A stretch of DNA of 64,000 nucleotides, taken from positions 31,950-95,949 of the forward strand of contig JAJTFB010000002.1 of assembly GCA_021300015.1 (NCBI GenBank), read 5' to 3'. This stretch comes from Pirellula sp. GTDB lineage: Bacteria; Planctomycetota; Planctomycetia; Pirellulales; Pirellulaceae. Position 1 is the first letter of the stretch. Each line of letters opens with the position of its first letter. Position numbers and translations under genes: made by a program. Of this stretch, positions 1 through 8,884 are shown in pieces. A model generated the notes under the pieces. That model had not been told where the DNA came from and searched no databases. It saw nothing but the letters and a program-made list of their open reading frames with translations.

Positions 1-2
1 AG

Positions 3-1124
3 CTTGCAGATATCCTATGCGAGGATTCGTTTCACAACGCGATCGCCGTGCATGCGGCTTGCGGTGGATCGACCAACTTGCTTTTGCATATTCCGGCCAT
101 CGCGTTTGCAGCAGGAATCCAGCGACCGAGCCTTGCGACCTGGACCGCGTTGAATCGCCAAGTCAGTCGCTTTGTCGATGTGCTTCCCAATGGACCGCAG
201 TACCATCCGACCCTCCGGCTGTTCCTTGCCGGTGGCGTTCCTGAGATCATGTGGCATCTACGAGAGTTGGGGATCGCCAAATGCGACTGCAAAACCGTCA
301 CCGGGATGACTTGGCATGAGATCCTGGACCGATGGAAGGATTCACCGCGGCGCAAGGCGATGCGGGAGTTGCTCAAGTCTCGAGACAATGTCGATCCCGA
401 CGATGTGATCCTGCCTCCGACGAAGGCCAAGCAGATGGGGATGACCAGCACGGTATGTTTTCCCAAGGGAAACATTGCCCCGGAGGGTTCTGTGATCAAA
501 TCGACGGCGATCGACCCGAGCGTGATCGACCCCGATGGCGTGTACCGAAAACAGGGACCGGCTCGAGTATTTACGTCCGAAAAAGAAGCGGTTGCGGCGG
601 CCAAGGGTCAACACCCTCATCCATTGAAAGCTGGGGATATAGTGGTCCTCATCGGATGCGGGCCGATGGGCACTGGGATGGAGGAAACCTACCAGTTGAC
701 CAGCGTGCTTCGGTATCTAGAGTATGGCAAGCACGTAGCGGTCCTGACCGATGCTCGATTCTCTGGAGTAAGCACCGGGGCATGCATCGGCCATATCGGA
801 CCCGAAGCGCTTGCCGGTGGTCCGATCGGTAAAATTCGCGATGGCGACCGGATCGAGATTATCATCGACCGAACCAGCTTGGAGGCGAGCGTTGACTTTG
901 TCGGGTGTGATGGAGCGATATTTTCAGCCCAGCGAGGTAGTCAGATACTCGCCGAGCGGGAACCCCATGCGGGGCTATCGCCCGACGCGAGACTTCCGAC
1001 CGACACGCGATTGTGGGCTGCACTGCAAGGTGCCAGCGGCGGGACGTGGGGAGGCTGTGTCTACGATCCGGATCGGATCATCGAGTTGCTTGCTGCAGGG
1101 ATCAAGGCGACGGAATCCCGATGA
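3..1124 (+). CDS. YjhG/YagF-family sugar-acid dehydratase (D-xylonate dehydratase-like), 5' end outside window
   Basis: The reading frame is open from the window edge, so only the C-terminal 373 residues are visible; the family is usually about 650 residues. It belongs to the IlvD/Edd Fe-S dehydratases, which remove water from 2,3-dihydroxy acids. The YjhG/YagF branch is chosen over IlvD from these segments: HAACGGSTN near the visible start, VLIGCGPMGTGMEE, LTDARFSGVSTGACIGH followed by a GPEALAGGPIGK stretch, and the C-terminal DTRLWAALQGASGGTW. E. coli YjhG and YagF act on D-xylonate; that substrate is inferred here. A GTG at 48 could be mistaken for a start, but the frame continues upstream with family-like sequence. 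The stop overlaps the next gene's ATG by four bases (ATGA), which indicates translational coupling. Confidence 0.85.
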   Translation, partial: LADILCEDSFHNAIAVHAACGGSTNLLLHIPAIAFAAGIQRPSLATWTALNRQVSRFVDVLPNGPQYHPTLRLFLAGGVPEIMWHLRELGIAKCDCKTVTGMTWHEILDRWKDSPRRKAMRELLKSRDNVDPDDVILPPTKAKQMGMTSTVCFPKGNIAPEGSVIKSTAIDPSVIDPDGVYRKQGPARVFTSEKEAVAAAKGQHPHPLKAGDIVVLIGCGPMGTGMEETYQLTSVLRYLEYGKHVAVLTDARFSGVSTGACIGHIGPEALAGGPIGKIRDGDRIEIIIDRTSLEASVDFVGCDGAIFSAQRGSQILAEREPHAGLSPDARLPTDTRLWAALQGASGGTWGGCVYDPDRIIELLAAGIKATESR

Positions 1125-1726
1125 TCTTACTGCTGGATAACTACGATAGTTTCGTCTACAACCTAGACCGTTATCTTCAGCGTCTTGGACAAGCGACATT
1201 GGTGCTCCGAAGCGATTCGATCGGTTGCGAGGGAGTCGCTAGACTAAAGCCCTCGGCGATTGTGATTTCTCCTGGTCCTAAGGACCCAGATCATGCAGGA
1301 TGCTCGATGGAGGTCATCCGTCGTTTTTGCGGATCGATCCCGATCCTAGGCGTCTGCTTGGGGCATCAGGCAATCGGTCAAGCGCTCGGTGGCCGGATCG
1401 TTCGAGCTACCCAACCCATGCATGGCAAGGCGACTCGGATTCACCATACGAGCGATCGATTGCTCAGGGGCTTGCCGCAGGAGTTTCAGGTCGGGCGCTA
1501 CCATTCCTTGGCGATCGATCCGACGGGTCTACCTTCGGTCCTGAGGCCGACGGCCTGGACGTATGACGGGACGATCATGGCGATCGAGCACACCGAGCAT
1601 CCGGTCTTTGGGGTTCAGTTTCACCCCGAGTCGATTTTGACCGAGTATGGTTATTGCATCTTGAGCAATTTCTTGAGCAGTGCAGGGCTTAGCACTGCGG
1701 CGATTCCGATTTCGGATCTCGCGTAG
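1121..1726 (+). CDS. pabA/trpG: Glutamine amidotransferase, component II of aminodeoxychorismate or anthranilate synthase
   Basis: This 201-residue class I glutamine amidotransferase releases ammonia from glutamine for a chorismate-using partner (PabB for folate, TrpE for tryptophan). The N-terminus MILLLDNYDSFVYNL is characteristic of PabA/TrpG. The catalytic triad is visible as Cys79 in GVCLGHQ, and His168 and Glu170 in FHPES. Length is normal for a stand-alone subunit. The ATG at 1121 is chosen because the family N-terminus begins exactly there and overlaps the upstream stop; the frame stays open further upstream but that is dehydratase sequence in another frame. No PabB or TrpE gene is present, so folate versus tryptophan use cannot be decided. 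Coupling to a sugar-acid dehydratase gene is not an obvious functional pair. Confidence 0.9.
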   Translation: MILLLDNYDSFVYNLDRYLQRLGQATLVLRSDSIGCEGVARLKPSAIVISPGPKDPDHAGCSMEVIRRFCGSIPILGVCLGHQAIGQALGGRIVRATQPMHGKATRIHHTSDRLLRGLPQEFQVGRYHSLAIDPTGLPSVLRPTAWTYDGTIMAIEHTEHPVFGVQFHPESILTEYGYCILSNFLSSAGLSTAAIPISDLA

Positions 1727-1734
1727 CTTGAGAG

Positions 1735-3549
1735 CTACTCCTCCTGCTGCATCTTGCCACGACCGAATGAGAATTCGAACTCGCTCAGCGCCGGGATAAG
1801 CATCGCAGCGGTGGCAAACGCATAAGAGACGACGACCGTAGAAAACACGGTGAGCTCTTGGTCGCGAAGAATAAAACTAGTGATGGCAAAGAATGTAAGG
1901 AAAGGGAGCAGAAAAGAGGTCAGTGCGATTGCCGGTGAAGGGTTGCGATTGCCGATGGCCAAGTACAAACCGGTACCGCCACCGAGGATGATCATCAAGA
2001 AGGGGGCCAACTGCCGACCAAACGAGCCGCGGAACATCAGCATGATCAGCATGCAAGTGGCGACGCCGAGGAACAGGAAGAAAACCGTTCCGAGGCTCGT
2101 GCCGATGGCTGTGCGACTTTGGTGGTAGATCATCCCGCAGTGGATTCCAAGCATGCAAACAAACATGTCCATGACCAGCATGGCGATGCCCGAAAAGATC
2201 AGGTTTTCGGTCGAGAGTCCACCATAAAACCAAGGGATTAAGAGCAGGAGAATCGGTAAGAGGACCATCTCCTTCATCACATAGAGGACACCGAGGATCT
2301 TGCCGAATATGAAATCGACCGGGGTGATCTCTGTGACCAAGAGCAAATCGAGGGCTCCGCCGTCGCGCTCGTTGGTCACCGAATTGACCGCCAGAGCATT
2401 GATCAAGATCAGGGAGAAAACTAAAAGGGGTGCGAGGATCGTAACGGCCGGAGCGACCAATTGCTCTTGGTACCCACGGTCGGCCATCGAACCGGGCCCA
2501 GAGCGGGCGATTTGGAACAGGCCGAAGGCCACGCAGGCGGCAAGAATTAAATAGGCAACTCGAATGATCAAGACTTTTTTGCCGTAGGCCCAAGTCCGCA
2601 TCTCGCGCCATAGGATCGGGTTGGACCACATGGGGCGCGGGTCGCGACTCTTCCAGGACTTGATGGCCCTGGCGCCGGCTGGCAACTCAGGAGCTCCGAG
2701 GTCACTCGATTCGGTCTGTGCATCGGAGTATTCGGCCGAGACCTTGCGACGCTCGCGGTTGGGGTTCCAGACCCTGAGTCTTAGGATGGAAAGCCCCATG
2801 AGCAGTAGTGAACTTGCAAGCAAGACCGAGGAGCTCTCGATCGCTTGCTCCCAAACCCCGAGGGGCGAGGCCGTCGCGCTGCGCAGGATTGGCTGCGCGA
2901 CCTGCCACACGGCCCGAATCGGGCTCAACGCAGTCGCGAACTTTGGAGCGATTCCTGGGATGGCCCCCAGTTGGATCGCTTCGCCGACGGCAAGCCAGAT
3001 CGCGACGGCCAGGAGAGTCACGGCAATGGCCTGAAACGTTTTCTCTCTCCAAAACGCGATGGTCGCTCCCAGAGAGCAAGTCAGAACGATGGTGCTGGCC
3101 GTGATCAATGCGACACTGGCGGATTGTTCGAGCGAAACCCCACCGAGCAACGGTGGGAGAAAAAGGATCGGCGCTACGGCCAACAACGCGTTGAACGCTC
3201 CTAAAAGTCCCGAGCCGACTTTGCCCAAGACCACCTCGGAGTTGCTCAGCGAGGTCATCAAAAGCAGGGTGAGCGTCTGCTTGTCCTTCTCGTGGCTTAC
3301 GGCAGTGACGCCGGCCAAAGCCCCTAGAAACATCAAAACAAACAACTGAAACGGAGCGATGAGTTGAAAAATCAGAACTCCGAACCGGGCCAAATCCCCG
3401 GCGTTTTGGACCGGTTGAACACCGGCAAGCAGCAACCATGTCGTGCTGATGATCGCAAAGACCATGACGAGGAAAACCACCCGCGCAGCAAAGTGTCGTG
3501 GGCGGCGCGGTAGCACAGCGGTTTCGCGTTGAAAAATCGGTCCGATCAT
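1735..3549 (-). CDS. ABC-2 type transporter permease, two permease halves fused
   Basis: This 604-residue, very hydrophobic protein is an integral inner-membrane permease of the ABC-2/Gld type. The first membrane segment is near residues 24-43. Two copies of the family's diagnostic cytoplasmic loop are visible: SHEKDKQTLTLLLMTSLS in the first half and NERDGGALDLLLVTEITP in the second. Each is followed by a conserved gliding-helix-like GK segment, so two permease modules are joined in one chain. No ATP-binding partner gene lies on either side, so the substrate is unknown. The ATG at 3549 is preferred; a TTG at 3567 would add six residues. The gene converges with the amidotransferase gene, with stops 8 bases apart. 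Confidence 0.85.
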   Translation of the reverse strand: MIGPIFQRETAVLPRRPRHFAARVVFLVMVFAIISTTWLLLAGVQPVQNAGDLARFGVLIFQLIAPFQLFVLMFLGALAGVTAVSHEKDKQTLTLLLMTSLSNSEVVLGKVGSGLLGAFNALLAVAPILFLPPLLGGVSLEQSASVALITASTIVLTCSLGATIAFWREKTFQAIAVTLLAVAIWLAVGEAIQLGAIPGIAPKFATALSPIRAVWQVAQPILRSATASPLGVWEQAIESSSVLLASSLLLMGLSILRLRVWNPNRERRKVSAEYSDAQTESSDLGAPELPAGARAIKSWKSRDPRPMWSNPILWREMRTWAYGKKVLIIRVAYLILAACVAFGLFQIARSGPGSMADRGYQEQLVAPAVTILAPLLVFSLILINALAVNSVTNERDGGALDLLLVTEITPVDFIFGKILGVLYVMKEMVLLPILLLLIPWFYGGLSTENLIFSGIAMLVMDMFVCMLGIHCGMIYHQSRTAIGTSLGTVFFLFLGVATCMLIMLMFRGSFGRQLAPFLMIILGGGTGLYLAIGNRNPSPAIALTSFLLPFLTFFAITSFILRDQELTVFSTVVVSYAFATAAMLIPALSEFEFSFGRGKMQQEE

Positions 3550-4006
3550 AGCCGTCAGTCTAACCAACGGGGGGAATCCAGGCTATATCTGGGTTCGCAA
3601 ATCCAGGCCGGAGGCGACTTACAGTGTAGAGCCATTGTCCCCAATGGCTTCCCGACGACGCGCAAGCGGAGGAGTTTTACCGCTGTTCGGCTGTTTTATC
3701 TTACTGTCTGCGGTGGTTTCAGGTTCCGATCGATTGGGGACAATCGATCTACCATTTGTAACCAGCGCACGAAAAGTCGGTGCCGGGCACTGAGCCCAGG
3801 GGCGCCGACAGGCCGGAGGCCTATCCCACGGGTAATGAAAATCGGTGAGCGGACGCTCAATTAGGCTGGCTGATTCGGCGGGAGGGCGCTGGCGTTGAGC
3901 AAATGAGCTATACGAACCTTTGTTTTCTGGTTATTGTCATTGCGGATATCGCTTTGCAATTGATGGTTTTGTTCCGAGCTTAGCGCCTTTACAGAGGTTT
4001 TGGGTC
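3550..4006. other. 457-base intergenic stretch with inverted repeats, no convincing gene
   Basis: This space separates the divergent permease and DUF2203 genes. It contains a 12-base inverted pair, ATTGTCCCCAAT at 3634-3645 and ATTGGGGACAAT at 3733-3744, and a strong double hairpin at 3776-3822. An ORF at 3529-3864 on the plus strand crosses these repeats and encodes nothing recognisable. Promoters for both flanking genes should lie here, but I cannot point to convincing -35/-10 boxes. Confidence 0.6.
3776..3822. repeat. Intergenic palindromic element (two adjacent hairpins)
   Basis: Arms GTCGGTGCC (3776-3784) and GGCGCCGAC (3801-3809) pair with one G-T wobble, enclosing an inner GGGC/GCCC stem with loop ACTGA. 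It is followed immediately by the small palindrome AGGCCGGAGGCCT (3810-3822). The element is GC-rich and has no T-run, so it looks like a dispersed intergenic palindrome rather than a terminator. Mobility is inference. Confidence 0.55.
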
Positions 4007-4432
4007 GTGCCCGCCACATTTCACTTTTCGCATGAACAAGCTCGCTCGATGCTGCCGTTACTTCGGCTGATCGTCGCTGACATTTCGTTGTCGCATCGGG
4101 AGCTTACCGATCGTCGCTCGCACTTGCGCAGGATGCTCCGGAGTCACCAGGGCAAGGCGAGGTACCAAGTGTACGATCAGGAGATCGTCGAAATGCAAAA
4201 GGAGTTGGCAGACGAGGCGAGGCATTTGGACGACTACATAAGCGAGCTTGAGCGCCTCGGGGTGATTCTTCGTTCAGCCCATGAGGGGATCGTCGATTTT
4301 CCGACCTCGATCGATGATCGGCGAGCTTTTTTTACTTGGCAGATGGGCCAGGATGACGTCAGTGATTTTCATTGGCACGATGAATCGACGGCGGAGCGTC
4401 GAAGACTAGCTTCGACAAGCCCAGAGGGCTGA
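4007..4432 (+). CDS. DUF2203 family protein
   Basis: This 141-residue protein matches the DUF2203 pattern. It begins ATFHFSHEQARSMLPLLR, continues with a long charged helical region (roughly residues 25-85), and ends with the conserved segment in which a gly/val-aspartate-phenylalanine-proline motif (IVDFPTSIDD) precedes a tryptophan-rich stretch and FHWHDE. The function of DUF2203 is not known; it is small, soluble and probably helical. The GTG at 4007 is chosen because family similarity starts right after it and an AGAGG lies about ten bases upstream. A TTG at 3920 would add 29 residues without family character. MazG-like and QueD genes follow on the same strand. Confidence 0.7.
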   Translation: MPATFHFSHEQARSMLPLLRLIVADISLSHRELTDRRSHLRRMLRSHQGKARYQVYDQEIVEMQKELADEARHLDDYISELERLGVILRSAHEGIVDFPTSIDDRRAFFTWQMGQDDVSDFHWHDESTAERRRLASTSPEG

Positions 4433-4474
4433 TAGGTCCGGCTCGAGGGCCAAGGCTTTGGATTTCGATCGATT

Positions 4475-4831
4475 ATGGAAAACCCGCAAGAGCCCCCCCT
4501 CTCGCTTGACGAGCTGCAGCAGACGGTCGATCGTTGGATCCAAACGATTGGAGTCCGATATTTCTCCGAATTGACCAATGTTGCGGTATTGATGGAGGAA
4601 GTCGGGGAGTTGGCGCGGATTTTTGCGAGAACTTATGGCGATCAGAGCTTTAAAAAAAGCGAGCCTGCCTACAATCTCTCCGACGAGATGGCTGACGTCC
4701 TGTTTGTTTTGGTCTGTTTAGCGAACCAAACCGGGGTCGACTTGGATTCGGCCATGCGGGCGAACCTATTGAAAAAGACTCAGCGGGACATCGATCGTCA
4801 TCGAGAAAACCCGAAACTCCAAGGTCCCTGA
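4475..4831 (+). CDS. MazG-like nucleotide pyrophosphohydrolase
   Basis: This 118-residue all-alpha protein belongs to the MazG/dUTPase-like NTP pyrophosphohydrolase superfamily, which hydrolyses nucleoside triphosphates to monophosphate and pyrophosphate. The metal-binding signature is visible as EEVGE (Glu41, Glu42, Glu45) followed by SDEMADVLF, giving acidic residues near 70, 71 and 74. The size fits the short, single-domain MazG-like proteins rather than the two-domain E. coli MazG. It lies 42 bases after the DUF2203 gene and 47 bases before the QueD-like gene, so one transcript is plausible. The substrate cannot be told from sequence; house-cleaning of non-canonical nucleotides is the family expectation. 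Confidence 0.8.
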   Translation: MENPQEPPLSLDELQQTVDRWIQTIGVRYFSELTNVAVLMEEVGELARIFARTYGDQSFKKSEPAYNLSDEMADVLFVLVCLANQTGVDLDSAMRANLLKKTQRDIDRHRENPKLQGP

Positions 4832-4878
4832 GTTTCGGTCACCAACGAACTCACCAACGAGCAACAGAGACGCATTTT

Positions 4879-5358
4879 ATGAACCTAACGATCATGCGAC
4901 GCATCAAGTTTTGCGCCGGTCACCGCTTGTACGGCCATGGTGGCAAGTGCGAGAATTTCCACGGGCACAATTACGTCTGTGATTTCTTTGTCACTAGCCA
5001 GACCCAGGATTCGGTTGGTCGAGTGATCGACTTTTCGGATCTCAAGTCCCGCTGCAAGGGGTGGATTGACGAGCACTGGGATCACAGTTTTTTGATCTGC
5101 AAAGACGATGACAACGCGATCGCCGCCTTGAAGGTCGTCACGCCCTGTCGTCTGTTCGTTATGCCTTACAATCCGACGGCTGAGAACATGGCCAAGTACT
5201 TGCTCGAGGAGGTTTGCCCATCGATCCTCGAGGGGAGCGGAGCGATTGCAACTCGCGTTAGGATTTGGGAGACCGACGAATCGTATGCCGAGGCGAGTAT
5301 TTCTCTGCAAGAGGACGCGATTTCGACGAACTATCAAGCAGCGATTGCAGGGGATTAG
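4879..5358 (+). CDS. queD: 6-pyruvoyl-tetrahydropterin synthase / QueD-family protein
   Basis: This 159-residue T-fold enzyme acts on dihydroneopterin triphosphate. QueD members make 6-carboxy-tetrahydropterin for queuosine; PTPS members make pyruvoyl-tetrahydropterin. Zinc ligands His15 (FCAGHRL), His28 and His30 (NFHGHNY) and the catalytic Cys24 are present in the CENFHGH motif. The charge-relay region EHWDHSFL and the C-terminal substrate-anchoring acidic motif WETDESYA are also present. Because the Cys-x-x-x-His-Gly-His arrangement is intact, a catalytically active enzyme is expected. QueD versus a biopterin-type PTPS is not settled without other pathway genes, none of which lie in this window. 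Confidence 0.8.
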   Translation: MNLTIMRRIKFCAGHRLYGHGGKCENFHGHNYVCDFFVTSQTQDSVGRVIDFSDLKSRCKGWIDEHWDHSFLICKDDDNAIAALKVVTPCRLFVMPYNPTAENMAKYLLEEVCPSILEGSGAIATRVRIWETDESYAEASISLQEDAISTNYQAAIAGD

Positions 5359-5366
5359 GACCGACG

Positions 5367-5771
5367 ATGGAACCTAGCAAACCGCAAGAGGGCGCAGGGC
5401 AAGCGGGCGTACTTTTCATCGGCAACGATTTGATGTTTCAGTCGAAGATTTCCTCGGCTTGTAGGCAATCGGGAATGTCGCTCGGGGTGATTCGAAACCC
5501 CAAGGATCTCGGTGGTGCTTCGACTAGCGGTGCTTCGATCAGCGGTGCTCCGAGATTGATCGTGGTGGACTTGGGGCTTGCGAATCTCGACTTAGCGGAG
5601 GTACTTGCCTCAGGCCGGCAGATTTGGCCGACGGCCAAGTGGCTCGGTTATGGAGCGCACGTCCAGGCCGATCGGCTCGATGTGGCCAAAGAGTTGGGTC
5701 TCGATGTGGTGCTGACCCGAGGCCAGTTCGACCGGGATATGGTTCGGGTACTTCAGGCCTTTGCAGAGTAG
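5367..5771 (+). CDS. Response-regulator-like (pseudo-receiver) hypothetical protein
   Basis: I do not recognise a named family for this 134-residue protein. Its layout is receiver-like: a hydrophobic strand GVLFIGNDLMFQ, a second strand PRLIVVDLGL carrying an aspartate at the usual phosphorylation position, and alternating helices to the end. The acidic pair normally found after strand 1 is reduced to ND, so phosphorylation is doubtful. The middle holds an in-frame 15-base tandem repeat (5514-5552, about 2.6 copies) encoding the repeats GASTS-GASIS-GA. The ATG at 5367 sits eight bases after the queD stop; the frame is open upstream, but that overlaps queD. Its stop codon lies in another 15-base duplication. 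Confidence 0.6.
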   Translation: MEPSKPQEGAGQAGVLFIGNDLMFQSKISSACRQSGMSLGVIRNPKDLGGASTSGASISGAPRLIVVDLGLANLDLAEVLASGRQIWPTAKWLGYGAHVQADRLDVAKELGLDVVLTRGQFDRDMVRVLQAFAE

Positions 5772-5789
5772 GGCTTTGCAGAGTAGGGC
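5760..5789 (+). repeat. Perfect 15-base tandem duplication spanning a stop codon
   Basis: TTTGCAGAGTAGGGC occurs twice head to tail (5760-5774 and 5775-5789). The first copy contains the stop codon of the preceding gene, so the stop and its last codons are duplicated. A T-run follows. Similar duplications occur at other gene ends in this window. Confidence 0.9.
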
Positions 5790-5800
5790 TTTTTGGGGGC

Positions 5801-7738
5801 CTAGTTCTTGAGCACACCGCGTTGGGTCAGGAGTTGGAGTACTTGCTCTACGCAGGACTCGAGAGAATTTTTTCCTGAGTCGACCACGAGGTCTGCTTTT
5901 TCTGGGGCTTCGTACAGGGCGCTGACACCTGGGAAGTTCGGAAGCACACCGGCCTGAGCTTTGGCGTAGTGACCTTTGGAGTCGCGTGCGATTCGGACTT
6001 GTTCATCGGCCGTCAGGTGGACGACGAAGAATTTGTCTTTGCCGACGAGTTCAGCGACGCGAGCGCGGATCGATTCGCTTGGGGCGACGAAAGCAGCAAG
6101 GCAGATCAAACCAGCATCGTTCATGATACGAGCGATGTGTGCGGATCGTCGGAGGTTTTCGCTTCGATCTTCGACCGAGTATCCGAGGTCTTGGTTAACC
6201 CCGTTTCGCATTTTTTCACCGTCGAGGACCATCACCGCGCGGCCTTGGTCGAACAAGGCGCGTTCGACGGCTCGTGCGATGGTTGATTTTCCGGTTCCGG
6301 TAAGGCCGGTAAAGAGCACTGTCGCGGGAGATTGACCGAAACGAGCCGAGCGTTCTTGGAGGTTGACCTCAGTCATCGACTCGGTTTTTGCGGAGTCTTG
6401 TTCGGTGGATTCCCAAGCGGCTTTGGGTCTAGCGGTATCTCGGTCGGTGATCATGCCCGCACCGACGGTCGCGTTGGTGAGTCGGTCGATGATGATGAAG
6501 GCCCCGGTGGATCGATTTCGTTTGTAGGCGTCGAAATAGATCGATTGGCTCAGGGTGATCGAGCAGCGTCCGATTTCGTTCAGTTGCAGCTCGGGCGCAG
6601 GGGAGCGGTGGAGCGTATTGACATCGACTCGGTATCGGAGCGAATCGATTTGGCCGGGGATGGTTTGCGAGGTGTGTTTGAACAGATAGGACTTGCCGGG
6701 CAGGAGAGCATCGGCGTTGAGCCAAACGATGGTCGCATCGAATTGATTCGAGGATTTCGGAACGTTCCCTGGTCGAACGATCATATCGCCGCGTGAGCAA
6801 TCGACTTCGTCGTCGAGTACGACGGTGATCGATTGGGGGCAGAAGGCTTCTTCCAAGTCTCCATCTTGGGTGACAAGGCGTTTGACGCGACTGGTCCGCT
6901 TCGATGGCAGGACCATGATTTCGTCGCCTTTTCGAAGGATACCCGAGGCGATGGTTCCGCAGAAGCCACGGAAGTCCAGGTTTGGGCGATTGACGTACTG
7001 GATAGGGAGGCGGAAGTCTTCGAGGTTTCGATCCGAGCCGATGTAGACCGATTCGAGGAAATTCATCAGGGTATTGCCTCGGTACCAAGGCATATTTGGG
7101 CTTGGGTCGACGACGTTTTCGCCGTGGAGAGCAGCCAGGGGAATGAAGTGCAGATCGGGCAGGTCGAGTCTGGAGACGAACTGTTTGTAGTCCTCGCAAA
7201 TCTCATCGAATCGAGCTTGGCTGTAGTTGACCAGGTCCATTTTATTGATGGTCACGACGACGTGTCGAATCCCCAGCAGCGAGACGATGAAGCTGTGTCG
7301 TTTGGTTTGGGTCAGAACGCCGTGTCTGGCGTCGATAAGAATAATCGCAAGATCGGCCGTCGAGGCGCCGGTGGCCATATTGCGTGTGTATTGTTCATGG
7401 CCTGGGGTATCGGCGATGATGAATTTTCGTTTGGCCGTCGAGAAATACCGGTAGGCGACATCGATGGTGATGCCTTGTTCGCGTTCGGCTCTGAGTCCAT
7501 CGGTCACCAGGGCCGGATCGAATTTACCTCCGGTGGTACCGTGGACTTTGCTTTCGTTTTCGAGTTGGGCTAGCTGATCCTCATAGATCATTTTACTGTC
7601 GTACAGGAGCCTTCCGATCAGGGTGCTCTTTCCGTCGTCTACGCTGCCGCAGGTGATGAATCGCAGGAGTTCTTTGCGTTCGTGTTGTTCGAGGTAGGCC
7701 AGGATATCCTTGGCGATCAGTTCACTTTGGTGGGACAT
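5801..7738 (-). CDS. cysNC: Bifunctional sulfate adenylyltransferase GTPase subunit / APS kinase (CysN-CysC fusion)
   Basis: This 645-residue fusion performs the first two steps of sulfate activation. The N-terminal part is CysN, the GTPase that drives ATP sulfurylase: G1 GSVDDGKST at 31-39, then [17 protein letters not shown] and NKMD, followed by EF-Tu-like beta-barrel domains. The C-terminal part, from about residue 463, is APS kinase, with P-loop GLTGTGKST at 478-486 and the [16 protein letters not shown] segment that corresponds to the usual DGD-N-R motif. It lies one base after the stop of cysD and should be co-translated with it. The product PAPS feeds reductive assimilation or sulfation. 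Confidence 0.95.
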   Translation of the reverse strand: MSHQSELIAKDILAYLEQHERKELLRFITCGSVDDGKSTLIGRLLYDSKMIYEDQLAQLENESKVHGTTGGKFDPALVTDGLRAEREQGITIDVAYRYFSTAKRKFIIADTPGHEQYTRNMATGASTADLAIILIDARHGVLTQTKRHSFIVSLLGIRHVVVTINKMDLVNYSQARFDEICEDYKQFVSRLDLPDLHFIPLAALHGENVVDPSPNMPWYRGNTLMNFLESVYIGSDRNLEDFRLPIQYVNRPNLDFRGFCGTIASGILRKGDEIMVLPSKRTSRVKRLVTQDGDLEEAFCPQSITVVLDDEVDCSRGDMIVRPGNVPKSSNQFDATIVWLNADALLPGKSYLFKHTSQTIPGQIDSLRYRVDVNTLHRSPAPELQLNEIGRCSITLSQSIYFDAYKRNRSTGAFIIIDRLTNATVGAGMITDRDTARPKAAWESTEQDSAKTESMTEVNLQERSARFGQSPATVLFTGLTGTGKSTIARAVERALFDQGRAVMVLDGEKMRNGVNQDLGYSVEDRSENLRRSAHIARIMNDAGLICLAAFVAPSESIRARVAELVGKDKFFVVHLTADEQVRIARDSKGHYAKAQAGVLPNFPGVSALYEAPEKADLVVDSGKNSLESCVEQVLQLLTQRGVLKN

Positions 7739-7739
7739 C

Positions 7740-8651
7740 TTAGAAGTATCCTTGCATCTTTTTCATTTCCATACCGGCACCGCCACCGTCTTTGTCGATC
7801 ACGCGGCCTTGTCTTTCGGAGGTTTTCGTCAGGAGCATTTCTTGGATGATCTCTGGCAGGGTGGTTGCATTGGATTCCACAGCGCCTGTCAGTGGCCAGC
7901 ATCCGAGGGTGCGGAAGCGTACCATTTTGTGTTCGATCACTTCGCCTTCGCGGAGTTTGAATCGATCGTCATTGGGACTGATCAGGACCCCGTTGCGTTC
8001 GACGACGGGTCTTGGTTTGGCCAGGTACAGATCGGGAAGGGGGATATTTTCCAGGTAGATGTATTGCCAGACGTCCAGTTCGGTCCAGTTCGACAAGGGG
8101 AACACGCGAATGCTCTCTTGCGGGTTGACACGGCAGTTGTAGAGGTTCCACAGTTCGGGTCGTTGGTTCTTGGGGTCCCATCGATGGAATTTATCTCGGA
8201 AGGAGAACACACGTTCTTTGGCTCGGGACTTTTCCTCATCGCGTCTAGCGCCGCCGAAGGCCGCATCGAAGCCGTATTTGGACAAGGAGGCTTTGAGCGA
8301 ATCGGTCTTCATGACCTCGGTGTGTTTCTCGCTGTTTTCGAAAGGATCGATGCCGAGTTTGAGGCCTTCGTGATTGATGTTCACGATCAGTTCGATCCCG
8401 AGTTGGTTTTTTACGTAGGAGTCGCGAAACGCGATCATCTCATGGAATTTCCAGGTCGTATCGACGTGGAGGAATGGAAAGGGGGGTTTGCCTGGGTAGA
8501 AGGCTTTGAGTGCAAGGTGGGTCATGACGGCCGAATCTTTACCGATGGAGTAAAGCATGACGGGCTTTTTGAATTCGGCGGCCACTTCGCGGATGACGTG
8601 GATGCTTTCGGATTCGAGTTGTTTTAGGTGGGTCAGGTTGTAGGAATTCAT
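7740..8651 (-). CDS. cysD: Sulfate adenylyltransferase subunit 2 (CysD)
   Basis: This 303-residue protein is the nucleotidyl-transferring subunit of ATP sulfurylase, making adenosine 5'-phosphosulfate from ATP and sulfate. The PP-loop appears as SIGKDSAVM near residues 35-43. The family segments [15 protein letters not shown] and [26 protein letters not shown] region (here [20 protein letters not shown]) are clear, and the C-terminus holds [16 protein letters not shown]. Length is standard. It is the first gene of the cysD-cysNC operon, with a single base between its TAA and the next ATG. Its promoter must lie in the 8652-8806 interval, where I see no riboswitch-like structure. Confidence 0.95.
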   Translation of the reverse strand: MNSYNLTHLKQLESESIHVIREVAAEFKKPVMLYSIGKDSAVMTHLALKAFYPGKPPFPFLHVDTTWKFHEMIAFRDSYVKNQLGIELIVNINHEGLKLGIDPFENSEKHTEVMKTDSLKASLSKYGFDAAFGGARRDEEKSRAKERVFSFRDKFHRWDPKNQRPELWNLYNCRVNPQESIRVFPLSNWTELDVWQYIYLENIPLPDLYLAKPRPVVERNGVLISPNDDRFKLREGEVIEHKMVRFRTLGCWPLTGAVESNATTLPEIIQEMLLTKTSERQGRVIDKDGGGAGMEMKKMQGYF

Positions 8652-8806
8652 GGGTGTTGGGTGCTCACTGATGGCGGATGTCCATGGCGAATCTTTTTTA
8701 CTGAATTCTTGGTCGCTAGGTCAACGGATCTGGGGACAAAAACCTGCGTAGGACGGAGGATTGTCCAAGCTTGGCGATTTCCCTGAGTGGGGGGAGGGTC
8801 GACCTG

Positions 8807-8840
8807 AAAAAAAAGACGCAGGCCTGTAGGCTTGCGTCTT
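8807..8840 (-). terminator. Rho-independent terminator of the EF-G gene
   Basis: Read on the minus strand, a 12-base stem (AAGACGCAAGCC paired with GGCCTGCGTCTT, one G-T type mismatch) with loop TACA is followed directly by eight T residues. It begins about 45 bases after the EF-G stop codon on the same strand, which is the expected place and polarity. Confidence 0.85.
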
Positions 8841-8884
8841 TCATGGTTTGATGAAGCAATAGTGATTGCGGGCAAACTGGGGGT

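Noticed and set aside
3529..3864. 111-codon plus-strand frame upstream of the DUF2203 gene
   Set aside because: It crosses hairpin repeats and overlaps the start of the permease gene, and its product is not protein-like.
7710..8627. 305-codon open frame antisense to cysD
   Set aside because: Fully covered by cysD, whose assignment is secure; the product is Phe/Gly/Asp-rich nonsense.
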